Shown here: positions 23,561-29,687 of the stretch, one piece after another
How positions within the stretch are numbered: position 1 is the first letter of the stretch
Layout: each line of letters starts with the position of its first letter
Origin: a virus
IMG/VR virus record: IMGVR_UViG_3300007734_000971
Coordinates: 1 to 42,766 of that record
Length of the DNA: 42,766 nt
Direction: 5' to 3' (one strand)
Notes under the pieces: model-generated
What the model was told of the DNA's origin: nothing
The model's input: only the letters and a program-made list of their open reading frames with translations
The model's database searches: none
Translations under genes and position numbers: made by a program

Positions 23561-23742
23561 CATAAAAAAAGGGTTGGATGTAAAACCAGCTCGAAAACAA
23601 ATTCAAACCCTCGATTCCCTATATCCATATATAGATTATATACCTGCTTCTAAATTACCAAATTCAACACCTATTTCCAACTATTATAACTTTTACTACT
23701 TATAAACCTTTACGCTCGATAAAAATATATACTCATAAATAA
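23561..23742 (+). other. Noncoding G-poor, C-containing stretch
   Basis: No ORF of note. After GGGTTGGATG (about 23571-23580) the + strand is nearly free of G for about 120 bases while C is frequent (for example 23602-23700), which differs from the coding strand composition nearby. A similar tract lies at 19832-19920. Possible antisense transcript, origin-proximal sequence or protein-binding region. Confidence 0.35.
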
Positions 23743-23772
23743 TAGGCTAATTGTTATCCATTTCGTATATTA
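23743..23772 (+). promoter_or_regulatory. Repeated phage promoter, copy 10
   Basis: TAGGC at 23743-23747, 18 bases, TATATTA at 23766-23772. There is no GCACAAAAA; an ATGATG follows only five bases after the box. Confidence 0.6.
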
Positions 23773-23777
23773 TTAAC

Positions 23778-23861
23778 ATGATGAAATACGAATACCATTA
23801 CTCTGAATGGCTTGAATACCTAAAAGAGTTAAAAGAAATTTATCCATACTTAAAATACTAA
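23778..23861 (+). CDS. Possible 27-residue aromatic peptide close to a promoter
   Basis: Open frame of 27 residues with a high share of Tyr and Glu (MMKYEYHYSEWLEYLKEL). The ATG lies within the expected transcription start of promoter copy 10, so it would be read from a leaderless or very short-leader RNA. No similar leader occurs at the other copies. Alternatively the promoter serves the zincin gene at 23925 and this ORF is chance. Confidence 0.35.
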   Translation: MMKYEYHYSEWLEYLKELKEIYPYLKY

Positions 23862-23924
23862 TCAAATGAGTATATATTGATATAAGGTGATTTTAAACTA
23901 AATATATCCAATATTTATTTTTAT

Positions 23925-24341
23925 ATGAATAATTGGGTAAAATCATTAACTAATAGTCAATATAAAAATATTTCCAAAACTATATTGGAAAACTGCCCAC
24001 ACTATTTAGGATATCCACCAAATTACAACAATCAATTACCTAAATTATATATTCGCAACAATCCCAAAATTAAAGACAAAGGTGAATATGCTTATGGAAT
24101 GGAGTCGCCATCAATCTACTTATATAAAAATAACACAACATCACCTCAAGATTTAATTTCAACTATTATTCACGAATATACCCACTATATTCAATTATAT
24201 AATAAAAGGTCAGCGCGTCGCTATGAAAAGGCTGAAGAAGATATAGGCTATGACAAAAATCCATACGAAATTGAAGCAAATTTAATGGATTTGCGCTACT
24301 CTGCGAAAATGTATGCAAGAGTGTGCCATTTATTTAAATAG
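23925..24341 (+). CDS. Small zincin metallopeptidase
   Basis: 138 residues. IIHEYTHYIQ (H83, E84, H87) is the HExxH zinc motif, and NPYEIEANLMDLR (E115 or E117) 28-30 residues later supplies the likely third ligand, as in SprT/ImmA-like phage zincins. GEYAYGMESPSIYLYK forms the edge strands. No signal peptide, so it acts in the cytosol, perhaps cutting a host repressor or regulator or in virion maturation. Ends two bases before the -33 box of promoter copy 11. Confidence 0.8.
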   Translation: MNNWVKSLTNSQYKNISKTILENCPHYLGYPPNYNNQLPKLYIRNNPKIKDKGEYAYGMESPSIYLYKNNTTSPQDLISTIIHEYTHYIQLYNKRSARRYEKAEEDIGYDKNPYEIEANLMDLRYSAKMYARVCHLFK

Positions 24342-24343
24342 GC

Positions 24344-24387
24344 GTGGCTATTCGCGACTCGTTTCGTATATTGTTGTCGCACAAAAA
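24344..24387 (+). promoter_or_regulatory. Repeated phage promoter, copy 11
   Basis: GTGGC at 24344-24348, 18 bases, TATATTG at 24367-24373, GCACAAAAA at 24379-24387. Very close to the consensus, starts right after the zincin stop, and drives the gene at 24399. Confidence 0.75.
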
Positions 24388-24398
24388 TAATAACGGTT

Positions 24399-24641
24399 AT
24401 GACAATTAGTAAACTTAATGAAAATCAAGTTTTCAAATTAACAGAAGATGCATACTACCAAAAAGAGGGGTTTAGTAAACATTTAAAAGAAACTCATCAT
24501 ATATTTTTAGTTATTAAAAAGAACCCAACCACCCTTCATTGTATTAATGAAAATGGTGTAAACTATTTATTTAAATTTAAAGGTACCAACCATTGGCGCT
24601 CTTTACATAAAGATGCAAAAATTAAACTTTTAGATAATTAA
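24399..24641 (+). CDS. Small hypothetical protein
   Basis: 80 residues, basic, with a strand-turn-strand middle (HIFLVIKKNPTTLHCINENG). No known motif. Two bases before the SWIM-type gene, so the two form one unit. Confidence 0.6.
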   Translation: MTISKLNENQVFKLTEDAYYQKEGFSKHLKETHHIFLVIKKNPTTLHCINENGVNYLFKFKGTNHWRSLHKDAKIKLLDN

Positions 24642-24643
24642 TT

Positions 24644-24967
24644 ATGTCACTATTTTTCCCAAACCAAACTAAAGGTCCGCAACCTCCTGTTATTGTAACT
24701 CTAGCTGCTAACAACAAACGCTATGTTCGTTCATTTTGGACATGGGTTGAAATTGACGATTATATTACTCTGGATATGGTAATGGAAGAATATTCCAAGT
24801 TGCGTCCATACAAAGCTTACATAGCTCCTGTAACAAGAGTTAAACACACAGTCGGTAACTATGAAGTGGTTATTGATTTACAGAATGGTAACAGTTGTAC
24901 CTGTGTAGGCTTTTCTTACCATCGCAATTGTAAACACATCAAATCAGTGTTGGCTACTCAAAATTAG
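24644..24967 (+). CDS. SWIM zinc-finger protein
   Basis: 107 residues. The C-terminus has the SWIM pattern CxC-xn-CxH: NSCTCVGFSYHRNCKHIK (C85, C87, C96, H98), preceded by the usual strand YEVVIDLQNGN. SWIM fingers bind DNA or protein partners in recombination and regulatory proteins. The first 70 residues have no clear domain. The -33 box of promoter copy 12 lies in its last codons. Confidence 0.75.
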   Translation: MSLFFPNQTKGPQPPVIVTLAANNKRYVRSFWTWVEIDDYITLDMVMEEYSKLRPYKAYIAPVTRVKHTVGNYEVVIDLQNGNSCTCVGFSYHRNCKHIKSVLATQN

Positions 24968-24990
24968 TTTCGTATAGTTGCGATACACAA
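24950..24990 (+). promoter_or_regulatory. Repeated phage promoter, copy 12
   Basis: TTGGC at 24950-24954, 18 bases, TATAGTT at 24973-24979, then ACACAAATAG. Precedes the gene at 25009, which has AAATAAAGG as leader. Confidence 0.7.
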
Positions 24991-25008
24991 ATAGTTAAAA
25001 TAAAGGTT

Positions 25009-25254
25009 ATGAAATCAAATCCAATCAAAATAGTTTACTTTGAAAAAGTTTTAGATAGTTGGGGTCATAAAGAATCCTCTTCAAAACCTGGAATAATAAA
25101 ATCTATCCTTCAAAATGAAAATGAATGGAATGATGATATGGAATTTGAAGATAATTATGGTAATATTTATGTTATTGATGATTTGATTGGGAAGTTGGTT
25201 AAAGTGGGAGATGAAGAAATCCTAGTTTTAAATTCAAAATTAAAAAATCTTTAA
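25009..25254 (+). CDS. Small acidic hypothetical protein
   Basis: 81 residues, acidic (NENEWNDDMEFEDNYGN). AAATAAAGG lies a few bases before the ATG. First gene of a unit with three tiny genes behind it. No function known. Confidence 0.6.
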   Translation: MKSNPIKIVYFEKVLDSWGHKESSSKPGIIKSILQNENEWNDDMEFEDNYGNIYVIDDLIGKLVKVGDEEILVLNSKLKNL

Positions 25255-25255
25255 A

Positions 25256-25345
25256 ATGATAAATAAAATTTCAAAAATAGTTTTAGGAATAGCTTTTAGC
25301 TATTTTATAGGAATAACTTTGATCCGCTTAATCTTTAATTTTTAA
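25256..25345 (+). CDS. Tiny single-span membrane peptide
   Basis: 29 residues, one hydrophobic helix (IVLGIAFSYFIGITLIRLIF). The start lies one base after the preceding stop and the next gene follows by four bases. Likely a membrane peptide; the size keeps confidence moderate. Confidence 0.45.
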   Translation: MINKISKIVLGIAFSYFIGITLIRLIFNF

Positions 25346-25349
25346 AATT

Positions 25350-25508
25350 ATGAAAACAATACTTAAATTTTTAATAGTTTTAATATTATATTGGTTAATA
25401 GGAAGTTTTATTTGTTGGAACCTAACATGGTTTATAGATTCAATTTTTGGAAGAATGGTTGGTTTTTTTTGTTTTTGTATTGCCTTTCATCAATCACTAA
25501 AAGATTAA
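25350..25508 (+). CDS. Small membrane protein, two hydrophobic segments
   Basis: 52 residues with hydrophobic segments at about 4-22 (ILKFLIVLILYWLIGSFI) and 36-46 (MVGFFCFCIAF). Lies between two other tiny genes, four bases downstream of the first. Function unknown; holin-like or envelope-modifying peptides are of this kind. Confidence 0.5.
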   Translation: MKTILKFLIVLILYWLIGSFICWNLTWFIDSIFGRMVGFFCFCIAFHQSLKD

Positions 25509-25512
25509 AGTT

Positions 25513-25653
25513 ATGTTCTATTTTGCCTACCTCGAAAACAGTTATCCTGAATTAGAAAGATTTTTTTGTATACATTTATCTCCAATTGAAGTTGATGTTG
25601 AATATGCCCAAGAAGGACATATTAATCGATCATCAATAATAACAGTTAAATAA
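25513..25653 (+). CDS. Very small hypothetical protein
   Basis: 46 residues (MFYFAYLENSYPELERFF at the start), acidic in the middle (IEVDVEYAQEGH). A short AAG leader precedes the ATG. Last gene of this unit before promoter copy 13. Confidence 0.45.
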   Translation: MFYFAYLENSYPELERFFCIHLSPIEVDVEYAQEGHINRSSIITVK

Positions 25654-25657
25654 AAAT

Positions 25658-25687
25658 TTGGCTACACAGTCACTATTTCGTATATTG
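25658..25687 (+). promoter_or_regulatory. Repeated phage promoter, copy 13
   Basis: TTGGC at 25658-25662, 18 bases, TATATTG at 25681-25687. The downstream element is changed to CCTGGGTAATAAG. Precedes the DUF932 gene; it is the last copy seen in the window. Confidence 0.7.
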
Positions 25688-25728
25688 CCTGGGTAATAAG
25701 ATAATTAAAATCATAAAAAATAAAGGTC

Positions 25729-26535
25729 ATGTTAAATCTATCAAATCAAACATTCCTCACCAAAGGTGAGATGAGAAAATTAGCACCGTCTATTTTTCAA
25801 ACTAAAGGGGCGCCTAATACAAGCGAACATTATTCTCACATTTCTACAGAGCGAATCATAGATGATATGGCTCTTTTGGGTTGGAATGTTGTAGACACTA
25901 AAGAGGTTAAAGCCCGAAAAGCAGATACAATAGGCTATCAAAAACATTTGGTTGTTTTTCGAAACAACGACATATTTATTAAAGCGGAAGATGGAGATGA
26001 TTCTTGCCCACAAGTTCTCTTGACAAATTCTCATGATGGTAAAAATGCTTTTACTTTTACTGTAGGAATGTTCAGAATGATTTGTGAAAATGGTTTGGTG
26101 ATTTGTTCTAAGGAATTTGAAAATTTGAAGATTCGACATATGGGTTACGAATTTGAGGAATTAGAAAAAATAGTAAATAGCTTGGTTGAAAAATTACCAC
26201 TTACAGTTGAGTGTATGAACAGCTTTAAACAAACTCAGTTGACTCAAAAGCAAATAATCAACTTTGCTAATGAAGCTATAAAATTGCGTTTTAAACCAGA
26301 GGAACTTAAAATAATTGATGTAAATATTGATGAATTGTTGACACCAACTCGAATTGAAGATGGTGGTGATGATCTTTGGTCAGTTTATAACTTAATACAG
26401 GAAAAATTGGTTCATGGAATGTTTAATTATTCATATGGAGTTAAAAATCGTAAAGCAAGAAAGATTAAAAATTTCAAGCAGGATATGGAGTTGAATTCAA
26501 AACTCTATGAACTTGCAGCAGAATATGCTAACTAA
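25729..26535 (+). CDS. DUF932 family protein
   Basis: 268 residues. TSEHYSHISTERIIDDMALL (about 31-50), HLVVFRNN, then FRMICENGLVICSKEFENLK (about 115-134) and a long helical C-terminus (EKIVNSLVEKLPLTVECMNS) are the standard DUF932 layout. Family members are common in phages and mobile elements and have no established activity. Expressed from promoter copy 13; the structured RNA locus starts directly after its stop. Confidence 0.8.
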   Translation: MLNLSNQTFLTKGEMRKLAPSIFQTKGAPNTSEHYSHISTERIIDDMALLGWNVVDTKEVKARKADTIGYQKHLVVFRNNDIFIKAEDGDDSCPQVLLTNSHDGKNAFTFTVGMFRMICENGLVICSKEFENLKIRHMGYEFEELEKIVNSLVEKLPLTVECMNSFKQTQLTQKQIINFANEAIKLRFKPEELKIIDVNIDELLTPTRIEDGGDDLWSVYNLIQEKLVHGMFNYSYGVKNRKARKIKNFKQDMELNSKLYELAAEYAN

Positions 26536-26552
26536 GACATTAACTTTGGAGA

Positions 26553-27145
26553 ATTGGGCCACAATCCCTCCGTCGATTAGACGAGTCGCTTATCAAATTA
26601 AAGCACCATAGTTAATTCCAGTGAAAATCAAGCAATGGTCCGTCATTACTGTATAGCCAGTTCGCGAGTGGAATTCAAGCCTACTGCAGTAGATTCGTAA
26701 CAGCCGAAATATAGATAGTGAAATTCAAGCTTTACCTCGACGGAGTGTTAAACCAGTTAAAGCCTTGGGTGATGCATTTAGTTTAATTGGAATAAAACCT
26801 TGATTTTCATCAAGAGATGTGGGTTCGAACCCCACAGTGCATCCAAAATTTTAGATATCATTTAGTATATTCTCTCAGGAGTTGCAACTTCTGTTAATAT
26901 TAAATGTATTTAACCGTTTATTTCAAGTGGAGATATATAGTTAGCGATTTCTATATCTTGATATAAACATTTAATTAAAACATTTAAGATAAGCAGTTTC
27001 TTGATCCTAATATTATACAGAAACAATGATTGGAATTTTAGGCAATTCATGAATCATAGGTTAGCAGAAACTAGTTAATAGTAATGGTCACCATTAATAT
27101 AATAGCTTCGCAACAGTACCTCTCAGGGCCAGAAAAGCTGTTTTA
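26553..27145 (+). ncRNA. Candidate large structured noncoding RNA around a tRNA-like gene
   Basis: About 600 bases without an ORF. Long stem: CTCCGTCGA (26568-26576) with TCGACGGAG (26737-26745). Inside it AATTCCA (26614-26620) pairs with TGGAATT (26669-26675); small hairpins lie at 26634-26647 and 26681-26692 (CTAC/GTAG); ATTCAAGC is repeated at 26673 and 26723. After the tRNA-like gene: CAGGAGT/ACTTCTG (26876-26893), ATATAG/CTATAT (26935-26956), nested TGATT/AATCA and GAATT/AATTC (27027-27056), TAATGG/CCATTA (27082-27096), and AACAG/CTGTT (27112-27142) followed by a T-rich tail. Large ornate phage RNAs such as GOLLD and ROOL lie near or around tRNA genes in this way. Family membership is inference; two separate RNAs on either side of the tRNA are also possible. 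Confidence 0.5.
26771..26844 (+). tRNA. tRNA-like gene, possibly tRNA-Glu(UUC), with unusual anticodon arm
   Basis: Acceptor ATGCATT (26772-26778) pairs with AGTGCAT (26836-26842) and is extended by G26771-C26843. D stem GTTT/AAAC with GG in the loop. The T arm is perfect: GTGGG TTCGAAC CCCAC (26819-26835). The anticodon arm CTTGA TTTTCA TCAAG (26799-26814) allows only a 6-nt loop, or an 8-nt loop ATTTTCAT with four pairs; with the latter the anticodon would be TTC. CCA is not encoded. It may be a working tRNA with an odd arm, or a tRNA domain inside the surrounding structured RNA. Confidence 0.6.
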
Positions 27146-27162
27146 TTTAAAAATCAAAATAG

Positions 27163-27294
27163 ATGCAACAAACATTCACAATTGAAGAATTCAGAAAATG
27201 GTTATTGACTCAAGATTCAATAGGTGATATATTCTATAATCTTTCATCAGAAAATATCATCAAGGCGAATCAAAATGAAAGTGAAATACTTTAA
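27163..27294 (+). CDS. Very small hypothetical protein
   Basis: 43 residues (MQQTFTIEEFRKWLLTQDS at the start), helical, acidic. Lies between the structured RNA region and the RNA element upstream of tRNA-Cys. The N-terminal phrase resembles short phage proteins, but no family is assigned. Confidence 0.45.
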   Translation: MQQTFTIEEFRKWLLTQDSIGDIFYNLSSENIIKANQNESEIL

Positions 27295-27300
27295 TATTTA

Positions 27301-27369
27301 TATAAAACACAGAATTACCGCTTTTTTGAGGTATTAATGAGGAGTAATTAACCTTTATTGTGTTTTATA
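27301..27369 (+). ncRNA. Stem-closed RNA element A, upstream of tRNA-Cys
   Basis: Perfect 11-bp closing stem: TATAAAACACA (27301-27311) with TGTGTTTTATA (27359-27369). Inside, GAGGT (27328-27332) can pair with ACCTT (27351-27355), and TAAT/ATTA forms the apical part. It ends three bases before the tRNA-Cys. Element B at 28345-28408 has the same plan with a different closing stem. It does not fit a tRNA. It may guide processing, protect the RNA end or be a small RNA of its own. Confidence 0.5.
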
Positions 27370-27372
27370 ATT

Positions 27373-27442
27373 AGTAGGGTTAGTCGAGACGGCTAATAGG
27401 TCTGCAAAACCTATGGAGTGAGATTGTTACTCACCCCTACTT
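27373..27442 (+). tRNA. tRNA-Cys(GCA)
   Basis: 70 nt. Acceptor AGTAGGG (27373-27379) with CCCTACT (27435-27441). D arm TTAG/CTAA. Anticodon arm TAGGT CTGCAAA ACCTA with anticodon GCA at 27404-27406. T arm GTGAG/CTCAC. The discriminator T (27442) is right for tRNA-Cys. The T loop ATTGTTA is unlike the usual TTCRANN, so tertiary D-T contacts may be weaker. CCA is not encoded. Confidence 0.85.
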
Positions 27443-27446
27443 CAAA

Positions 27447-27869
27447 ATGAAAAAGAGATTATACTTAGATGACATTCGTACTCCAGTTGATGAAGATTGG
27501 GTAGTAGTTAGAAACTATCAACAATTTGTTGATTATATTTTAACTAATGGGATACCTGATTTGATTTCCTTTGATCATGATTTAGCAGAAGAGCATATGA
27601 AAGACTACTTTGCGAATCAATACCAAGGTGTTGAGGTGATTAATTATGAATCTTTTGAAGAAAAAACGGGGATGGATGCAGCAAAATGGTTAATTGAATA
27701 TTGTATGGATAATAATCTAGTTTTAAAAGATGTTACAGTCCACTCAGCTAATCCATGTGGTTCAGACAACATTTTGGGAATAATAAACAATTTCAAAAAA
27801 CATTGTAACCAAGAAGCAAACGCTTACAGAACTTTTTACCCAATTCAACATATAAACGATTTTAAATGA
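27447..27869 (+). CDS. Cyclic-phosphate-processing receiver-domain protein (cREC-like)
   Basis: 140 residues. KRLYLDDIRTPVDEDWVVVR (3-22, D8 and D9), GIPDLISFDHDL (35-46), a G/D-AAKWLIEYC helix (about 75-85) and VTVHSANPCGSDNILGIIN (about 98-116) match the receiver-like domain predicted to process cyclic phosphates at RNA ends. It begins four bases after the tRNA-Cys and precedes an RNase H-like gene and the tmRNA, so an RNA-end repair or processing role is a reasonable inference. The activity is predicted for the family, not shown here. Confidence 0.8.
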   Translation: MKKRLYLDDIRTPVDEDWVVVRNYQQFVDYILTNGIPDLISFDHDLAEEHMKDYFANQYQGVEVINYESFEEKTGMDAAKWLIEYCMDNNLVLKDVTVHSANPCGSDNILGIINNFKKHCNQEANAYRTFYPIQHINDFK

Positions 27870-27876
27870 AACAGTT

Positions 27877-28335
27877 ATGTTACTTAAATTTCACCGCCTA
27901 GCAGACCATAAAGAAATAGACTTGTTAGAATATGTTAAAGATATTCTAGCAACTAAGAAAGATGTTCAAATCTATATTGGAACAGACTCTCAAAACAACC
28001 GCAACCAATCTATGTTTGCTACTGTTTTAGTATTTCATTATGGAAATAAAGGTGGTCATGTTTTATATGCTAAAGAAAAGTTACCAAGATTTAAGACTAA
28101 CCAAGAACGCCTTTGGAAAGAAGTTGTAAACAGTGTTGAAGTTGCTCAATATCTTAAAGAAGAAGGAGTAATTAAAATTAAATATATTGACTTAGACCTA
28201 AATCCAGATCCAAGATATCAATCAAACCAAATTTTGGTTGCTGCTGTTGGTTGGGTTGCTTCTTTAGGATTCGAGAGTCGAGTAAAATCATTAGGACCAT
28301 ATGCTGCTGTAATGGCAGACGTCCTGTGCCGTTGA
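27877..28335 (+). CDS. RNase H-like protein (DUF458/YkuK-type)
   Basis: 152 residues. VQIYIGTDSQNNRNQSMFAT (about 31-50) supplies the first acidic residue of an RNase H fold, ERLWKEVVNSVEVAQYL a helix with Glu, and IKYIDLDLNPDPRYQSNQ (about 105-122) the next acidic residues. AAVGWVASLGF and KSLGPYAAVMADVLC close the fold, as in the DUF458/YkuK predicted RNase H-like family. It may cut or process RNA. The tmRNA locus starts right after it. Confidence 0.75.
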   Translation: MLLKFHRLADHKEIDLLEYVKDILATKKDVQIYIGTDSQNNRNQSMFATVLVFHYGNKGGHVLYAKEKLPRFKTNQERLWKEVVNSVEVAQYLKEEGVIKIKYIDLDLNPDPRYQSNQILVAAVGWVASLGFESRVKSLGPYAAVMADVLCR

Positions 28336-28344
28336 AATAGAATA

Positions 28345-28408
28345 AGCTCTTATCCAACAGGAGGTGTATTACACTTAGTTAGGTAAGGATTGGAACCTTA
28401 TAAGAGCT
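28345..28408 (+). ncRNA. Stem-closed RNA element B, upstream of tmRNA
   Basis: Closing stem AGCTCTTAT (28345-28353) with ATAAGAGCT (28400-28408), 9 perfect pairs. GAGGT (28361-28365) can pair with ACCTT (28395-28399), the same internal stem as in element A, and GTGT/ACAC gives an apical hairpin. It ends six bases before the tmRNA 5' end. A tRNA fold was tried: acceptor and T-arm-like parts exist, but there is no room for both D and anticodon arms. Confidence 0.5.
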
Positions 28409-28414
28409 CAACAT

Positions 28415-28783
28415 GGGGATGACAGGTATTGATTACTGATGTCAGCTTTAAGTGCAAGCAGAGTTAGGGTGTACACTCTTAAATCAAGTATTCAAAATTC
28501 AATTGACGAAAAGTCAACTTTTACCTTCGAAGATGCAATGTCTTTCGTTGGCGCTAACGAAGCTGTTACAGCTTAATTAGTTTCGGGTATATAGTAATCC
28601 TAGGAACAGAAATCTATACAAATATTGTCCTTTGTGTTAGGAAACAAATATCACTTAGTTAGTTAAAGGTAAGGAACTATGTTAACCCAACCTTTTATTT
28701 TGTTAGTTTTGAAAAATTGACTAAGCTTGTAAATGAACGAAAAGTAAAATTAGTAAGACGCGGCTTCGATGCCGCCATCTCCA
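28415..28783 (+). ncRNA. ssrA: tmRNA (transfer-messenger RNA)
   Basis: 369 nt. The 5' end GGGGATG (28415-28421) pairs with 3' CATCTCC (28776-28782, one G-U). The 5' domain has typical tmRNA segments (GATGTCAGC near 28438, then GTGCAAGC). The T arm is GCGGC/GCCGC with a short TTCGAT loop. An open frame ends at TAA (about 28573-28575) with the residues FVGANEAVTA, preceded by STFTFEDAMS. The resume codon is uncertain (GGC, or GAC further upstream). The tag ends VTA instead of the usual LAA. CCA is not encoded. It would rescue stalled ribosomes in infected cells. Confidence 0.9.
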
Positions 28784-28802
28784 CACATTTAAATATTTTA
28801 AA

Positions 28803-29066
28803 ATGGCTAAAGTTCAAGCACTTAACTTTAAACCTAGATTATCTAATATCGACAGAATACTACAAGACTTAGTCTTTAGTCTCGATCATATAAAACAAAA
28901 CATGGATGAACTTTATAAATATCATCCAAATAATCCTCACCAAAAAGATGTCGTTTCTGATTATCAGAAAATGAGAGATTTATATTTTCAAACAGAAATG
29001 GAAATAGACCATTATTCTACAGTTTATAATATTCTTGAAAAAGAAGCGAATATTATATTAAATTAA
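28803..29066 (+). CDS. Helical hypothetical protein
   Basis: 87 residues, almost wholly helical (IDRILQDLVFSLDHIKQNMD; EMEIDHYSTVYNILEKEANI), probably a coiled-coil dimer. Start 20 bases after the tmRNA. First protein gene of the late region; no family recognised. Confidence 0.6.
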   Translation: MAKVQALNFKPRLSNIDRILQDLVFSLDHIKQNMDELYKYHPNNPHQKDVVSDYQKMRDLYFQTEMEIDHYSTVYNILEKEANIILN

Positions 29067-29108
29067 GTGTTTATTCAACTAATTCCACAACTTTATATAT
29101 TCTATTAT

Positions 29109-29116
29109 TATAAATA
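29109..29116 (+). promoter_or_regulatory. T4-type late promoter box candidate
   Basis: TATAAATA, identical to the T4 late promoter box, lies in the gap between 29066 and the next gene. Variants TATACATA (31701-31708) and TATAACTA (34044-34051) sit before other late genes, and a gp55-like sigma factor is encoded nearby. In AT-rich DNA this can be chance. Confidence 0.35.
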
Positions 29117-29191
29117 GACTAGTTGTTTAAACAGTATATACTACCAATTTATATAGTTGGTTCCCCAAATTTTCTTATTATATTTATCTGT

Positions 29192-29653
29192 GTGTTAAAC
29201 ATAGACAAAATTTTTAGTTTATTTCCATCCGCATCGAAAGATCCAAATGCTGATGTAGATAATTCTCTCGACTTTAATGAAAATCCATTAACATGGGTTA
29301 AAATGTTTATGAAGATTGTCTCTAACCATGTAGTATATAAAAATGAAATTATAGCTTCATTCACCAAAACTGAGATTAATGGATTAGACACAAATGATGT
29401 TGAAAAAGCAGGTGAATTTATTGCCTATAACAGAGCATGGATATATTTATCAAAATTAAATATTAAAAAAACATCACATTTAGATGCTTTATATGCAAAT
29501 ACTGATGAAGGATTAATTAAAATGTTAAAAGCTATTGGAAGATATTTTCAACAAGAAGGAGTTGAGGAATATGAAAAATGTGCATTTATAAAAAACATTT
29601 TAGATAAAGTAAAGATTTATTATAAGAAATTTGGCTCCCTAAAAAAGATTTAG
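29192..29653 (+). CDS. Hypothetical late-region protein
   Basis: 153 residues if translation starts at the GTG at 29192; the frame stays open to a TTG at 29123, whose extra residues are hydrophobic and look noncoding. No ATG is available near the start. The protein is helical with charged ends (FIAYNRAWIYLSKLNIKKTS, GLIKMLKAIGRYFQQEGVEE). Position between a coiled-coil gene and the HD-domain gene does not identify it. The start codon is the main uncertainty. Confidence 0.55.
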   Translation: MLNIDKIFSLFPSASKDPNADVDNSLDFNENPLTWVKMFMKIVSNHVVYKNEIIASFTKTEINGLDTNDVEKAGEFIAYNRAWIYLSKLNIKKTSHLDALYANTDEGLIKMLKAIGRYFQQEGVEEYEKCAFIKNILDKVKIYYKKFGSLKKI

Positions 29654-29687
29654 TAACTTTAAGATATTAGTAACTAAATCAAAATAA

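Noticed and set aside
26536-26770. Group I intron in the anticodon loop of a tRNA
   Set aside because: The stems lie outside the tRNA-like sequence, the tRNA arms are continuous, and no recognisable P7/P3 core segments were seen.
26866-26872. Fourteenth copy of the repeated promoter (TATATTC)
   Set aside because: No TTGGC-like box occurs 18 bases upstream and the sequence belongs to the structured noncoding region.
28345-28408. tRNA gene directly upstream of the tmRNA
   Set aside because: An acceptor-like stem and T-arm-like stem exist, but the total length (about 62 nt) leaves only 29 nt for D arm, anticodon arm and variable loop, and no 7-nt anticodon loop can be formed.
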